Positions 9,160 through 18,687 of a stretch of 64,000 nucleotides of DNA are shown piece after piece. The translations under genes and the position numbers were made by a program. The stretch covers positions 43,385 through 107,384 of the forward strand of contig MPMQ01000003.1 of the NCBI GenBank assembly GCA_002238585.1. The letters are read 5' to 3'. The notes beneath the pieces were generated by a model. It worked only from the letters and a program-made list of their open reading frames with translations. It was not told where the DNA came from and did not search any database. This DNA comes from Kistimonas sp. bin40 (GTDB lineage: Bacteria > Pseudomonadota > Gammaproteobacteria > Pseudomonadales > Endozoicomonadaceae). Positions within the stretch are counted from its first letter, which is position 1. The number at the start of each line of letters is the position of its first letter.

Positions 9160-9630
9160 ATGCGTATACGCCTCATTGCCGTCGGCACCAAAATGCCCGG
9201 TTGGGTATGTGCGGGCTACCAGGACTATGAGCGTAGGCTGTCAGCGGGCATCAAGCTGGAGTTGTGCGAGATTCCTTCAGGAAAACGCACCGCCAGGACC
9301 GGTCTGCATCGGCTTCAGACCCGGGAAGCGGCCCTCATGCAGGCAGCTATAGGCAAGAAAGACTTTGTCCTCGCGCTGGAAGTGGGTGGACAAATGTGGA
9401 GCACCAGGGAACTGGCAGACCGGATGCGCCAATGGCGCGATGCCGGCCACAATCTCAGCCTGTTGGTAGGCGGGGCCGAAGGCATGCTGCCTGAGGTCTC
9501 GGCGCGTGCTGACGCGCTCTGGTCGCTTTCGCGTCTGACCTTGCCGCACCCGATGGTACGCCTTGTGGTAGCCGAGCAGTTGTATCGCAGCTGGAGCCTG
9601 CTGAACAATCATCCTTACCATCGCGAATGA
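9160..9630 (+). CDS. rlmH: 23S rRNA (pseudouridine(1915)-N3)-methyltransferase RlmH
   Basis: The 156-residue SPOUT methyltransferase has the standard length and motifs: MRIRLIAVGTKMPGWV at the N-terminus, LVGGAEGM (SAM-binding loop) near residue 103, and the C-terminal LTLPHPMVRLVVAEQLYRSW and HPYHRE. It modifies pseudouridine 1915 in helix 69. The start follows CGGGAGTG. The next expected gene, mrdA, lies 2 kb further on instead of directly downstream. Confidence 0.97.
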   Translation: MRIRLIAVGTKMPGWVCAGYQDYERRLSAGIKLELCEIPSGKRTARTGLHRLQTREAALMQAAIGKKDFVLALEVGGQMWSTRELADRMRQWRDAGHNLSLLVGGAEGMLPEVSARADALWSLSRLTLPHPMVRLVVAEQLYRSWSLLNNHPYHRE

Positions 9631-10150
9631 CCACGACAGGTGGCAACTATTTCCGGCCTTCAGACCGGGGAGGATGCCGGGAAAACAAGCTGCATGCTCA
9701 CGTCCTGTCCGGGTGCCGGATCCCCGTAGCAAAAGCCGGTCCAGCTGAAAGGGGGTTATTGTTTTCGCCAGAACCCAGGGAGCCTCTGCATGAGACGCCG
9801 GGTCCCGCGCCTGGCGAACCAGCCCCGGCCAGGTTTTTACGAATGCCTGATTGACCGAAACAGGATCTGGCTCCCATCGACGCCATACAGCCACCCGGTA
9901 TCCAGTACTGTGCGCCGCGACAGCGGGAGCTTCCTTTGGCTCACTCCAGTATGCAGTGATACGCCACCACAGGCATGAACATCCAGAGGAACAGACGTCG
10001 GGTGGCAGGCATTCATGTGTCGCCCAGAAGAAAGGAACCCCGCTCAAAGGGGGGTATCAGAAAGCAGGGAATTCACAGCCGGAACACCGGGCCAGCCAGG
10101 CAGTGCCCTCCAGGCCTTGCCTTCAGGGATGCAACCACACAATGGACATC

Positions 10151-10192
10151 CTCCCCGCCCTGAAGGACGGGGCTTGCCGCGCTCTGGGTCAG
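10151..10192 (+). mobile_element. IS200/IS605-like terminal hairpin remnant, copy 1
   Basis: The 42-base segment contains the stem-loop CCCCGCCCTGAAGGACGGGG followed by CTTGCCGCGC. A near-identical copy (one mismatch, same orientation) lies at 42066-42107. GC-rich hairpins of this form are typical ends of IS200/IS605-family (tnpB-type) elements. No transposase or TnpB gene is adjacent, so this is a remnant or a non-autonomous end. The identification is from memory of such ends, not from a search. Confidence 0.5.
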
Positions 10193-11056
10193 CAACTCCC
10201 TGAGGACACCCCCCGAAAAATCCGAAGTCGCCTTTCCTGACTGACATTCACTTGGATTTCATTCAGATCCGGCTATTATACCCTGCGTCACGGTGCCAAC
10301 AGGTCGAATGGGAGCTCATGCTTGAACCCTCCAGGAGCTGCGATCATCCACAACCAGAGCGGACACTTGTTTTGTACCGGTGGGGTGATGCTGTGTGTTT
10401 CGCATGGTTCCAGGTTCCTACGACAGGGACGCACTACAACAGAATCCGGGCGCAACACCCTTCTCAGGACAAGAACCGGAGACCCTTTTCTGGCCGCTGC
10501 CAGGCAGAGCGACAAGCAACTATGGCTCAAGGATGATGACCCAGTGACCTCACCCCACTTCTTTATCAATCTGGGTCGGCCAGTGCAGGGCTTCTCTTCT
10601 TCGAAGCGGCACACCTGTGCTCCTCGATTTCAGTCGCAACACAACCCGCTCTGCACGCCCTTTTCTGTCCGAAAAAACTGCGACCAATCCATCATTTTAT
10701 ATCGAACGCCTGGCGACCAGCATGACATGTCCACGCCTGCCGGGAACGGACAACTGGATGACATGGTCGTCGCTGGCGCGCAACCTGACAAACTTGTGGG
10801 AATGCGTCCCGGGTGGGCCGCTCTTGCCATCATCTGCGAAGGTCTGAAGGCCGACAATCCTCAATGCCAGAAGAATGACCATCAACGACGGAAAAACACT
10901 CGAAACGACTGGCAGAACGGCGCCCTGCCCCCTGGCCTGCACAACGCAAAAAACACGACCCAGGCAAGGCTGTTTGCAACCTCTGTGCATGGGCGCATCT
11001 TCGGTTCCCATCAAGACTTGCGACCCAAAAGATCCATACAGGACCTTGACACAAAA

Positions 11057-11095
11057 CAGGTGGTGATTGCAGGTGGTGATTGCAGGTGGCGGTTG
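11057..11095 (+). repeat. 13-bp direct repeat, three copies
   Basis: The unit caggtggtgattg occurs twice exactly and once with two changes, head to tail. It lies in the non-coding block upstream of mrdA. No function is apparent. Confidence 0.8.
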
Positions 11096-11566
11096 TGATT
11101 GGTGATTATAGCAACGCGGCAGGACAGAGACGGGCCCTCGCCCTGGCTTCGCCCATTCTGCTACCCATGCCAGCAGACATGCCCCCGCAAGCGGTCCCGA
11201 CAACAAGGCGAAACAGGCAAGAAACCTCTGTTCAAAATCACTCTGTGGTTGGCCTCATCAAGAGCCGGCACATACTGCAGTCACAAACCAGGAGGAAAAA
11301 CCCTCAACACACGACTGCGAACGCATGCTTGTCGTCTGGCCCATGGCCAGGAATCAACGCCAGCGCCAACATAAAATACCAAAGAATTTTGATCTCAAAG
11401 GTGGAAAAGCTGTCCGTCTCTCTTGATAAAAGCAAACGCAAATCAGGCCTCCCGCCAATGGCTGCCTGAGAAGTCAGCCCGCTCGCCTGCCAGAACAAGG
11501 AGCAATCGCTGGCGTTACAGCCCTCCAACTCGCCTTTCTGCTTTTCTTTTTTTAGTGCAGGTCAGG

Positions 11567-11581
11567 CTATCCTCGGACAGG
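11567..11581 (+). promoter_or_regulatory. Promoter-like element before mrdA
   Basis: CTATCCTCGGACAGG repeats, almost base for base, the -10 plus discriminator element upstream of bioB (3533) and rbfA (38529). It lies 52 bases before the mrdA start, a fitting distance for a transcription start just downstream. A -35 box is not evident. Confidence 0.4.
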
Positions 11582-11632
11582 CTCCAGGCTGAACAAGGCC
11601 GGGAACCCTAATGACAGAGTCAGAAGAAATCT

Positions 11633-13501
11633 ATGACACCCAATACTCTCAAGGACCGCAGCGAAGAATACAGAAGTATCCGCCTGCGCATCTGGTGTGC
11701 TGTGTCCTTGATGCTGATCATGGCGTCTGGCCTGGTTGTCCGTGCGTTTTTCCTTCAGGTTGTGCACCACGCTGATCTCAAAACCCAGTCAGAGGGAAAT
11801 CGCATCCACCTGCAGACCGACCCGCCGGTTCGGGGGCTTATTTATGACCGCACAGGACGCATTCTGGCGGAAAACAGGCCTGGCTATACCCTGACGCTGA
11901 TTCCCGAGCGCGTGGAGGACATGGAGTGGACCCTGCAACAAATCGGCCAGCTTCTGGACCTCGGCGACAAGGATATAGAGCGCTTCAGAAAGCGGGCACG
12001 GCAAGCCCGGCCCTTCAATGATGTGCCACTCATCACCCGGCTGAACCAGCAGGAAATTGCCCTGATTTCTGTCAATTTACACCGCCTGCCCGGCGTCAAT
12101 ATCGAAGCTCGCCTGCTGCGCCACTACCCGCATTCGCGAATTACCACCCATACGACAGGCTATGTCGGACGCATCAACGACAGGGAACTCCAACATCTGG
12201 ACCCCGCTCTGTACAGTGGTACCAACGTCGTCGGCAAAACAGGAATCGAACGTTTTTATGAAAAGGCGTTACTGGGAAAACCGGGCTACAGGGAAGTCGA
12301 ATCAAACGCTCACGGACGTGTACTAAGGGTGTTGCGCCATGTGCCTTCAGTGCCTGGGCGCGATCTGTCCCTGTACCTCGACCTTGATCTGCAAAAAACG
12401 GCCGTTCGCGCACTCAAGGACAAGCGTGGGGCGCTGGTGGCACTCGACCCCAAAACAGGAGGCGTTCTGGCGCTCGTCAGCAGCCCGACTTATGACACCA
12501 ATCTCTTTGTGACCGGCATCAGTCAGACGGCCTATGACGCGCTGCGCAACGATATCAACCGCCCCCTGTTCAACAGAGCCATTATGGGTGAATATCCACC
12601 GGCTTCTACCATCAAGCCCTTCGTGGCACTGGCCGCTCTCCATAGCGGTACCATCACCACCGACTACACCATATTCGACCAGGGCTATTTTCAGTTACCC
12701 GGCGACGATCATCGCTACCGCAACTGGAAGCGAAATGGTGACGGCTGGACTGACCTGCCAACATCCATTGCCCGCTCCAATGATACCTACTACTATAACG
12801 TGGCCGTTCAAATGGGGATCGAGAGTTTGCATGATTACATGAAACTCTTTGGTTTGGGCCGTGTATCAGGTCTTGATATTGCATCGGAACGCCCGGGTCT
12901 TGTCCCCTCTCCTGAATGGAAAAAACGCACGCGGGGACAGCCTTGGTACCCCGGAGAGACAGTCATTACCGGCATTGGGCAGGGCTATCTGTTGACCACC
13001 CCCTTGCAGCTGGCCGTGGCCACCAGCATCATTGCCAATCGTGGCAAGGTGTTTCAGCCCCGGCTGGTCCAGCCGGCGTCAACAGCGCAATCCGGGGCCA
13101 TAAAGCCAATAGCCGAATTACAAAAGGATGACGCTTATTGGGATATCGTCATCCGGGGTATGCGCGATACCGTGTCTCGCCCTATAGGGACTGCCTTCCG
13201 GCGTATAGGCAAGGGGCTGGAATACAGCGTAGCCGGCAAGACTGGCACGGCCCAGGTTGTTGAAATTCCCCGCGACATTCAAGAAGAAAAACAACGGGTG
13301 CTGGACGAATTTCACAGGGATCACGGGCTTTTTGTTGCCTTTGCTCCCATCAAGGATCCGCAGATTGTTGTGGCTGTTATTGTAGAAAATAATGCCAATG
13401 CGCCCGTCCCGGTGGCGCGCAGGGTGATGGATGCCTGGCTTCTCAGAAATTCAAATCCCGCCAACGCCCGCAAGGGGCCTGATTCAGACAAGGGGAGTTG
13501 A
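11633..13501 (+). CDS. mrdA: Penicillin-binding protein 2 (peptidoglycan D,D-transpeptidase)
   Basis: The elongasome transpeptidase cross-links peptidoglycan during rod-shaped growth. The 622 residues comprise a short cytoplasmic tail, one membrane anchor (about 21-44), the dimerisation/allosteric domain (PPVRGLIYDRTGRILAENRP) and a transpeptidase domain with SxxK at 325-328 (ASTIKPF), SND at 382-384 and KTG at 536-538. E. coli PBP2 is similar in size with S330. A purine-rich ribosome site (AGAAGAAA) precedes the ATG. It is followed immediately by rodA, its glycosyltransferase partner. Confidence 0.97.
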   Translation: MTPNTLKDRSEEYRSIRLRIWCAVSLMLIMASGLVVRAFFLQVVHHADLKTQSEGNRIHLQTDPPVRGLIYDRTGRILAENRPGYTLTLIPERVEDMEWTLQQIGQLLDLGDKDIERFRKRARQARPFNDVPLITRLNQQEIALISVNLHRLPGVNIEARLLRHYPHSRITTHTTGYVGRINDRELQHLDPALYSGTNVVGKTGIERFYEKALLGKPGYREVESNAHGRVLRVLRHVPSVPGRDLSLYLDLDLQKTAVRALKDKRGALVALDPKTGGVLALVSSPTYDTNLFVTGISQTAYDALRNDINRPLFNRAIMGEYPPASTIKPFVALAALHSGTITTDYTIFDQGYFQLPGDDHRYRNWKRNGDGWTDLPTSIARSNDTYYYNVAVQMGIESLHDYMKLFGLGRVSGLDIASERPGLVPSPEWKKRTRGQPWYPGETVITGIGQGYLLTTPLQLAVATSIIANRGKVFQPRLVQPASTAQSGAIKPIAELQKDDAYWDIVIRGMRDTVSRPIGTAFRRIGKGLEYSVAGKTGTAQVVEIPRDIQEEKQRVLDEFHRDHGLFVAFAPIKDPQIVVAVIVENNANAPVPVARRVMDAWLLRNSNPANARKGPDSDKGS

Positions 13502-13509
13502 GTTTTATT

Positions 13510-14655
13510 ATGGAGCGGGACTTCAGGAACAGACTTTCCAGGGAATGGTCGCTTGAAGGCCCACCTTCACTGGCCTACAGGTTGCGTCTGGACCTGGCTC
13601 TCATGAGCATGCTGCTGCTTTTGTGCATGGCGGGGCTGCTGGTTCTTTACAGTGCCAGCTCAAAAAACATGGATATAGTTACGCGCCAGGTACTGTCCAT
13701 ATCGGCGGGCTTTGCGGCCATGTTGCTCATAGCCCGTGTTCCTGTCCGCTATCTCCAATGGCTTTCTCCGTTAATCTACACGGGCGGACTGGCGCTGTTA
13801 CTGGCTGTGCTTGTCACAGGACACGGTGCCAAAGGGGCGCAGCGCTGGATTGCATTGCCAGGTTTTCGCTTTCAGCCTTCCGAAATCATGAAACTGGTGA
13901 TGCCGCTGATGGTGGCCGCCTGGCTATGCCCCAAGACACTGCCGCTCAAATGGTCTGACATTATTGTCAGTCTGGGTATCATTGTACTGCCTACGGTTCT
14001 GATCGCTCGACAACCCGATCTGGGTACCGCACTGCTGGTGGCAGTATCCGGTTTTTTCGTGCTTCTGCTCGCCGGGCTGGGATGGCGCTTGATTCTGGGG
14101 GCCCTGCTGATGGCACTGCCGTCGGCTTGGGCGATGTGGAATTTTTTCATGCGAGACTACCAGAAGCAGCGCGTTCTGACTTTCCTCTCTCCGGAAACGG
14201 ACCCTTGGGGGGCGGGGTGGAACATTATACAGTCCAGAATTGCCATAGGTTCCGGCGGGATTGACGGCAAGGGATGGCTGATGGGAACCCAGTCACACCT
14301 CGACTTCCTGCCCGAAAGTCACACTGACTTTATTATTGCTGTCCTGGCCGAAGAGTTTGGTTTGATTGGAATTCTTGTTCTTCTGGTGATTTACGGCATG
14401 ATTATCGGTCGCGGTATTTATATCGCTCTCAGTGCCCAGAATCGATTTTCCGGTCTCATTGCAGGCAGCATTATTTTGACTTTCTTTGTTTATATTTTCG
14501 TGAACATTGGCATGGTCGCAGGTTTGCTTCCTGTTGTTGGCGTTCCTCTACCGCTGATTAGCCGCGGCGGCACCTCCGTGGTCACACTGCTGCTGGGTTT
14601 CGGCATACTGATGTCAGTCCACAACGCTCGGGACAGCCGGATAAGACTGGAGTAG
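13510..14655 (+). CDS. rodA: Peptidoglycan glycosyltransferase RodA (SEDS family)
   Basis: This polytopic inner-membrane protein polymerises lipid II with PBP2. Family marks include GAKGAQRWIALPGFRFQPSE, the putative catalytic Asp region ARQPDLGTALLV, QSRIAIGSGGIDGKGW, HLDFLPESHTDFIIAVLAEE, and the last segment PLPLISRGGTSVV. The length is 381 residues from the ATG at 13510, which sits 13 bases after GGGGAG. A TTG overlapping the mrdA stop at 13498 is less likely. The usual followers mltB, rlpA and dacA are not here; a long repeat-bearing spacer follows. Confidence 0.96.
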   Translation: MERDFRNRLSREWSLEGPPSLAYRLRLDLALMSMLLLLCMAGLLVLYSASSKNMDIVTRQVLSISAGFAAMLLIARVPVRYLQWLSPLIYTGGLALLLAVLVTGHGAKGAQRWIALPGFRFQPSEIMKLVMPLMVAAWLCPKTLPLKWSDIIVSLGIIVLPTVLIARQPDLGTALLVAVSGFFVLLLAGLGWRLILGALLMALPSAWAMWNFFMRDYQKQRVLTFLSPETDPWGAGWNIIQSRIAIGSGGIDGKGWLMGTQSHLDFLPESHTDFIIAVLAEEFGLIGILVLLVIYGMIIGRGIYIALSAQNRFSGLIAGSIILTFFVYIFVNIGMVAGLLPVVGVPLPLISRGGTSVVTLLLGFGILMSVHNARDSRIRLE

Positions 14656-15159
14656 CGGCCAGCACCGGAGACGAAGTAACAGAAGGCAGGACACCAGCTT
14701 GTCTCGCAGGAGGCGACACAGCCTCCGGGTTTCTGGCAGCCACCCTCTTATGCGTCGCTGGTCTGTTTCCTTGCGAGGGTATTGCTGGCAGACGTGCACC
14801 CGGCGACGAGATACCTGGTTTACCGGGGGGCCGCCCATGTTGGCTCGTGAAACCAAACCTTCTGACACAGGAGCAGGGCTGACAGGTTCACCAATAAAAG
14901 ACATACATAATAGAAGGGCATTGCACAACATAACGCGCAGTCATCGCCGTTCATCCGGACGGCAGAAGATAGTGACATGCCGGGAAGACAGCTCTCACTG
15001 ATCGCCACTCCAGCTCCAGACAGAATGCCACAGTGCACCTGGAGTGGCTGATGTTGCAATGACAAGGCCGATTGCGCAGCGGGAAATCGCCCAGAATTTG
15101 CCGATAACACTCTGCACTCACAAGGCTGCACTCACAAGGCTGCACTCACAAGGGCGCGT
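14656..15159. other. Spacer after rodA with no recognised gene
   Basis: About 500 bases between rodA and the minisatellite show short open frames only and no conserved motif. The last 30 bases contain a three-fold short repeat (ctcacaaggctgca), which leads directly into the tandem array. I see no convincing terminator for rodA. Confidence 0.4.
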
Positions 15160-16200
15160 GCGCTCCGGCGAGAGTATACCCAAGGTTTGCTGATCACTCC
15201 TTGCGCTAACAAGGCCGATTGACTGCGCCCGGCGAGAGGGCCGCCAAAAGATTCGCTGATCTCTCCCTGCGGCAAACAAGCACGATGGCCCCCGGCGAGA
15301 ACACACCCAAAGTTTGCTGATCTCTCCTTGCGGCAAACAAGCACGATGGCGCCCCGGCGAGAGTATACCCAAGGTTTGCTGATCACTCCTTGCGATAACA
15401 AGGCCGATTGATTGCGCCCGGCGAGAGGGCCGCCAAAAGATTCGCTGATCTCTCCCTGCGGCAAACAAGCACGATGGCCCCCGGCGAGAACACACCCAAA
15501 GCTTGCTGATCTCTCCTTGCGGCAAACAAGCACGATGGCGCCCCGGCGAGAGTATACCCAAGGTTTGCTGATCACTCCTTGCGATAACAAGGCCGATTGA
15601 CTGCGCCCGGCGAGAGGGCCGCCAAAAGATTCGCTGATCTCTCGCTGCGGCAACAAGGACGATTGTACCCGGCGGGAACACACCCAAAGTTTGCTGATCT
15701 CTCCTTGCGATAACAAGGCAGACTGATTGCGCCCGGCGAGAGGGCCACCAAAAGATTCGCTGATCTCTCCCTGCGGCAAACAAGCTCGATGGCGCCCCGG
15801 CGAGAACATACCCAAAGTTTGCTGATCTCTCCTTGCGATAACAAGGCAGACTGATTGCGCCCAGCGAGAGGGCCGCCAAAAGATTCGCTGATCTCTCCCT
15901 GCGGCAAACAAGCACGATGGCGCCCCGGCGGGAACACACCCAAAGTTTGCTGATCTCTCCTTGCGATAACAAGGCAGACTGATTGCGCCCGGCGAGAGGG
16001 CCGCCAAAAGATTCGCTGATCTCTCCCTGCGGCAACAAAGACGATTGTACCCGGCGGGAAGGCCACAAAGTTTGCGGACCCACCTCCCCCATGAACAAGA
16101 ACGACGGCACTCAGCGAGGGCAGCGAGGGCAGCGAGGGGGGGGCACCCAAGGCTTGCCGATCACCCCTGCGATGACAAGAACGCTTGCGCCCGGCAGAGA
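15160..16200. repeat. 62-64 bp minisatellite array with higher-order structure
   Basis: About 16 head-to-tail units start with GGCGAGA or GGCGGGA at 15167, 15231, 15294, 15356, 15420, 15483, 15545, 15609, 15671, 15735, 15799, 15863, 15927, 15991, 16053 and a decayed one near 16113. Three unit types alternate as C-A-B trimers of exactly 189 bases (three times), then A-B dimers of 126-128 bases (three to four times). The shared core is TTTGCTGATCTCTCC followed by tGCGGCAAACAAGCACGATG or tGCGATAACAAGGC. There are no unique spacers, so it is not a CRISPR. Unit lengths of 62, 63 and 64 shift the reading phase, and the long reverse frames across it exist only because the unit lacks stops. A triple gcagcgaggg repeat lies at 16112-16140. 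Confidence 0.95.
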
Positions 16201-16398
16201 GGCTCACATGGAACACGGAGGGAAAAAATCACCAGCCCCCCAATCTCATGCAACAAGCCCTCAACCAAACCCCGCTTCACCAACACAAGCCTTCCCTTCA
16301 TCACTCCTGGCCACTATCACTCCCAAGCCCCTCCGCTCCCCGGCCGGACCAGTCTTCTCGCTATGCGAGACTCACAAAGGGAGGCTGGCCCCCTCCTC

Positions 16399-17136
16399 TT
16401 ATGGCTGGATGCTGGACTTCTCACCCAAGTTCGGTTGTTCACTACCTTTGTCAGACTTGGCAACCACCACCATGGCTGGACGCACAACCCGCCCATTGAG
16501 CGTGTAGCCCTTCTGAATTGTTTCAATAACAGTATTGGGCGCTTTATCTGCACTGGGCACCATAGTGACCGCCTGGTGCAAGTTGGGGTCCAATGCCTGC
16601 CCTTCCGGGTCTACGGGGGCCACGCCCTGTTTACCCAATGCATCAACAAGCAGCTTGAGCGTCAGCTCCATGCCTTCACGCATGGCATCATTCGCTTCCG
16701 CGCTACCCGCGACACACTTGAGCCCATTCTCAAGGCTATCGGCGACAGGAAGAAGGGAGGACACCATCTTCTCCAGCGCAAACTTATGCGCCTTCTCCAC
16801 ATCCACACGCGCCCTGCGCTTGACGTTTTGCAGCTCAGCGGCTGCCCGCAGCGCCTGATCACGCGCCTGCGCCAGTTCTTCCTGGACTCGCACCAACTCA
16901 GAAGCACTCATTCCGGCCGCCAATTCCTTGGCCGACATGGTTTCTCCCGGATGCTCGTTATCAGCACTGCCTTCCGGGCTGCCGCCCGCTTCCCCAACGC
17001 CCTCATCGGCCACCTTTGGATCCAGGGCTGGCTCCGCCCCTTCCTCCACCCGGGGCATAGCAGCTTCCCGTACCTGCTCCCCTCCAAACTCTCCTTGCAC
17101 AGGCTGCCCGCCCTGTACGCCCTGCTCTTGACTCAT
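16399..17136 (-). CDS. grpE: Nucleotide exchange factor GrpE
   Basis: GrpE drives ADP release from DnaK. The 245-residue protein has an unusually long acidic, low-complexity N-terminus (about 85 residues; MSQEQGVQGGQ, EEGAEPALDPK). It is followed by the coiled-coil helix (ELVRVQEELAQARDQALRAA), the AELQNVKRRARVDVEKAHKF signature near residue 100, and the beta-domain ending TLNGRVVRPAMVVV. dnaK and dnaJ are not adjacent. Its gene shares orientation with secB, grxC and the rhodanese, but 180 bases separate it from secB. Confidence 0.96.
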   Translation of the reverse strand: MSQEQGVQGGQPVQGEFGGEQVREAAMPRVEEGAEPALDPKVADEGVGEAGGSPEGSADNEHPGETMSAKELAAGMSASELVRVQEELAQARDQALRAAAELQNVKRRARVDVEKAHKFALEKMVSSLLPVADSLENGLKCVAGSAEANDAMREGMELTLKLLVDALGKQGVAPVDPEGQALDPNLHQAVTMVPSADKAPNTVIETIQKGYTLNGRVVRPAMVVVAKSDKGSEQPNLGEKSSIQP

Positions 17137-17317
17137 ATTTGAATCCCCGTATGTTTTTACAGAATTGACCGCCAGCTTGCCCGCCCCCAGTCTGGGCTCC
17201 TTGCCCAGAACCGGGTGGGAGTTGCAAAGCCGGACAAAGAATCAGTCCGGCTAATATGGGGATGCTTCACGTTGGTTCAAGGGGCGAGAAGACGGCATTT
17301 GCCAGATCCGCTGCCTC

Positions 17318-17770
17318 TCAGGTCTCCGCTTCTTGCTTGCTGGCCTGCGTGTACAGGGCATCAAAATTGACAGGGCTGATCATCAGCGGAGGGAAACTGC
17401 CTCGTGTGATGAGGCTGTCTATCACCTCGCGGGCATAGGGAAAGAGTATGCTGGGGCAAAAGGCTCCCAGAGTACGGGGCATTTCGTCTTCAGGGATGTC
17501 CTGTGTCAGAAAAATACCCGCCTGCTTGACCTCTGCCACGAAGGCTGTTTCCTGCCCCTGACGCGCTGTGGCCGTCAGTTTCAACACAACCTCATGCAGA
17601 TTGTCTTCATCCAGCTTCTGGTTTGAGGTGTTGATATCCAGGTTCACCTCAGGCTGCCATGAGCCTTTGAAAACATCTGGAGACCGGGGAGACTCGAAAG
17701 AAATATCCTTTGTGTAAATTCGCTGTATAGCGAACTGGGGTTTTTTTTCCTGGGTGTCATTGTCAGCCAT
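17318..17770 (-). CDS. secB: Protein-export chaperone SecB
   Basis: The 150-residue tetrameric chaperone holds preproteins unfolded for SecA. The sequence shows [33 protein letters not shown], the AGIF block and the C-terminal [18 protein letters not shown] with SPVNFDALY. Length and motifs are standard. It follows grxC on the minus strand, the conserved order in gammaproteobacteria (rhodanese-grxC-secB). gpsA does not follow. Confidence 0.97.
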   Translation of the reverse strand: MADNDTQEKKPQFAIQRIYTKDISFESPRSPDVFKGSWQPEVNLDINTSNQKLDEDNLHEVVLKLTATARQGQETAFVAEVKQAGIFLTQDIPEDEMPRTLGAFCPSILFPYAREVIDSLITRGSFPPLMISPVNFDALYTQASKQEAET

Positions 17771-17812
17771 GTTATGGTTCCTCGGGTAGTTGAAGAAAAA
17801 TCACGGAAAGTG

Positions 17813-18067
17813 TCATTCGCGCAGCAGCTTATCAAGACGACCGTCGTCATTATAAGCGCAGAGGTCGTTACAGCCACCGATATGATGGTCACCGATCCAT
17901 ATCTGTGGAACGGATGTTCTTCCAGCCTTGGCTGCCATTTGCTGGCGCACCTCTGGCTGACCATCAACGGATATCACCTCGAACTCAACAGCTTTGGATC
18001 TGAGAAGTTGCTGGGCCTGCGTGCAGAAAGGGCAGTTTTCAGAGCTGTACATAACGACTTTAGGCAT
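17813..18067 (-). CDS. grxC: Glutaredoxin 3
   Basis: The 84-residue thioredoxin-fold protein carries the dithiol active site CPFC at residues 12-15 (YSSENCPFCTQAQQLL), the cis-proline loop TSVPQIWIGDHHIGG and the GSH-contact GGCNDL. It reduces glutathionylated or disulfide substrates such as ribonucleotide reductase. It lies between the rhodanese gene and secB in a compact minus-strand group. Confidence 0.97.
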   Translation of the reverse strand: MPKVVMYSSENCPFCTQAQQLLRSKAVEFEVISVDGQPEVRQQMAAKAGRTSVPQIWIGDHHIGGCNDLCAYNDDGRLDKLLRE

Positions 18068-18132
18068 AATGTGACCTGTGTTGCTCGATAGAGTTTCCCA
18101 AAAAGGTGACCGCCCAACCTCGCGACGTCAGA

Positions 18133-18558
18133 TCACGTCTTGAGCTTGACCAGAGGGAGATTCTCACTCGTCCAGGAAGCTATTCCTCCACTCAGACAAG
18201 TCACCGAATCGAACCCTGCCGATTGCAGCTGCCGGGACACAGCCCCTGCGTGCTGCCCCATGGCATCCACCAGTACCACTGGCAATCCTTTATGCTTTTC
18301 CAGTTCGCCAAGACGCGAACTCACCCCTGAAAAAGGGATGTTGACGGCATTGGCAATAGTGCCCCGGGAAAAATCCGCCGGACTACGCAAATCTATCACC
18401 TGAGCGCTCTGCGTGTTGACCAAACGAACCAGCTCGCCGGTACCTATACGCCGTCCTCCTTTGCGCGTCTCCGTGAATAGAAGGAGACCCAGAAAAACGG
18501 CGAAAGTTCCGCACAGCCAGGGATGGTGGATAACAAACGCTGTTAGTTGCTCCATCAT
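18133..18558 (-). CDS. Membrane-anchored rhodanese-like protein (YibN type), catalytic Cys absent
   Basis: The protein has one N-terminal membrane segment (PWLCGTFAVFLGLLLF) and a single rhodanese domain (ELVRLVNTQSAQVIDLRSPADFSRGTIANAVNIP, VLVDAMGQHAGAVS, GGIASWTSENLPLV). The tail ending ENLPLVK and the position beside grxC and secB match E. coli YibN. The active-site loop, VVDGSGMQC in E. coli YibN as I recall it, is LVDAMGQHAGA here, so the catalytic cysteine is replaced. Sulfurtransferase activity is therefore unlikely and a binding or scaffold role is possible. I chose the ATG at 18558 because it matches the family N-terminus (an in-frame start at 18579 also exists). Confidence 0.88.
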   Translation of the reverse strand: MMEQLTAFVIHHPWLCGTFAVFLGLLLFTETRKGGRRIGTGELVRLVNTQSAQVIDLRSPADFSRGTIANAVNIPFSGVSSRLGELEKHKGLPVVLVDAMGQHAGAVSRQLQSAGFDSVTCLSGGIASWTSENLPLVKLKT

Positions 18559-18687
18559 GACGTGACTCGTTATCTCCATGCGCCGTGCTTTGCACGACTG
18601 ATGCTGTTAAAACACATAGCCCTGCCAAAACGCGGATTGTGACCCACTCCGTTCCTGCAATAGATCTCTTCGTTCCAGAAAAGTTCC

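Larger units (their letters stand above)
9631..11632. other. 2-kb gene-poor insertion between rlmH and mrdA
   Basis: The rlmH-mrdA junction is normally tight. Here 2 kb separates the genes without any recognisable protein. Open frames exist on both strands (the longest, 10322-11098, has 258 codons), but none shows domain motifs, a ribosome site or sensible composition. The block contains an IS200/IS605-like terminal hairpin at 10151 and a 13-bp triple repeat at 11057. A promoter-like CTATCCTCGGACAGG lies just before mrdA. It may be an eroded mobile insertion. Confidence 0.5.

Noticed and set aside
9277..10047. 256-codon minus-strand ORF
   Set aside because: It runs antisense through the whole 3' part of rlmH, so most of its openness reflects that gene.
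10322..11098. 258-codon plus-strand ORF
   Set aside because: Composition is irregular, there is no ribosome site or motif, and long chance frames are expected in GC-rich DNA.
15118..16110. 330-codon minus-strand ORF made of repeated peptides such as PQGEISESFGG
   Set aside because: Units of 62, 63 and 64 bases shift the frame, and all three reverse frames are open in turn because the unit has no stops. No ribosome site or frame preservation supports a protein.
15160..16200. CRISPR array
   Set aside because: The units are head-to-tail copies of related sequence without unique spacers, and no cas genes are near.
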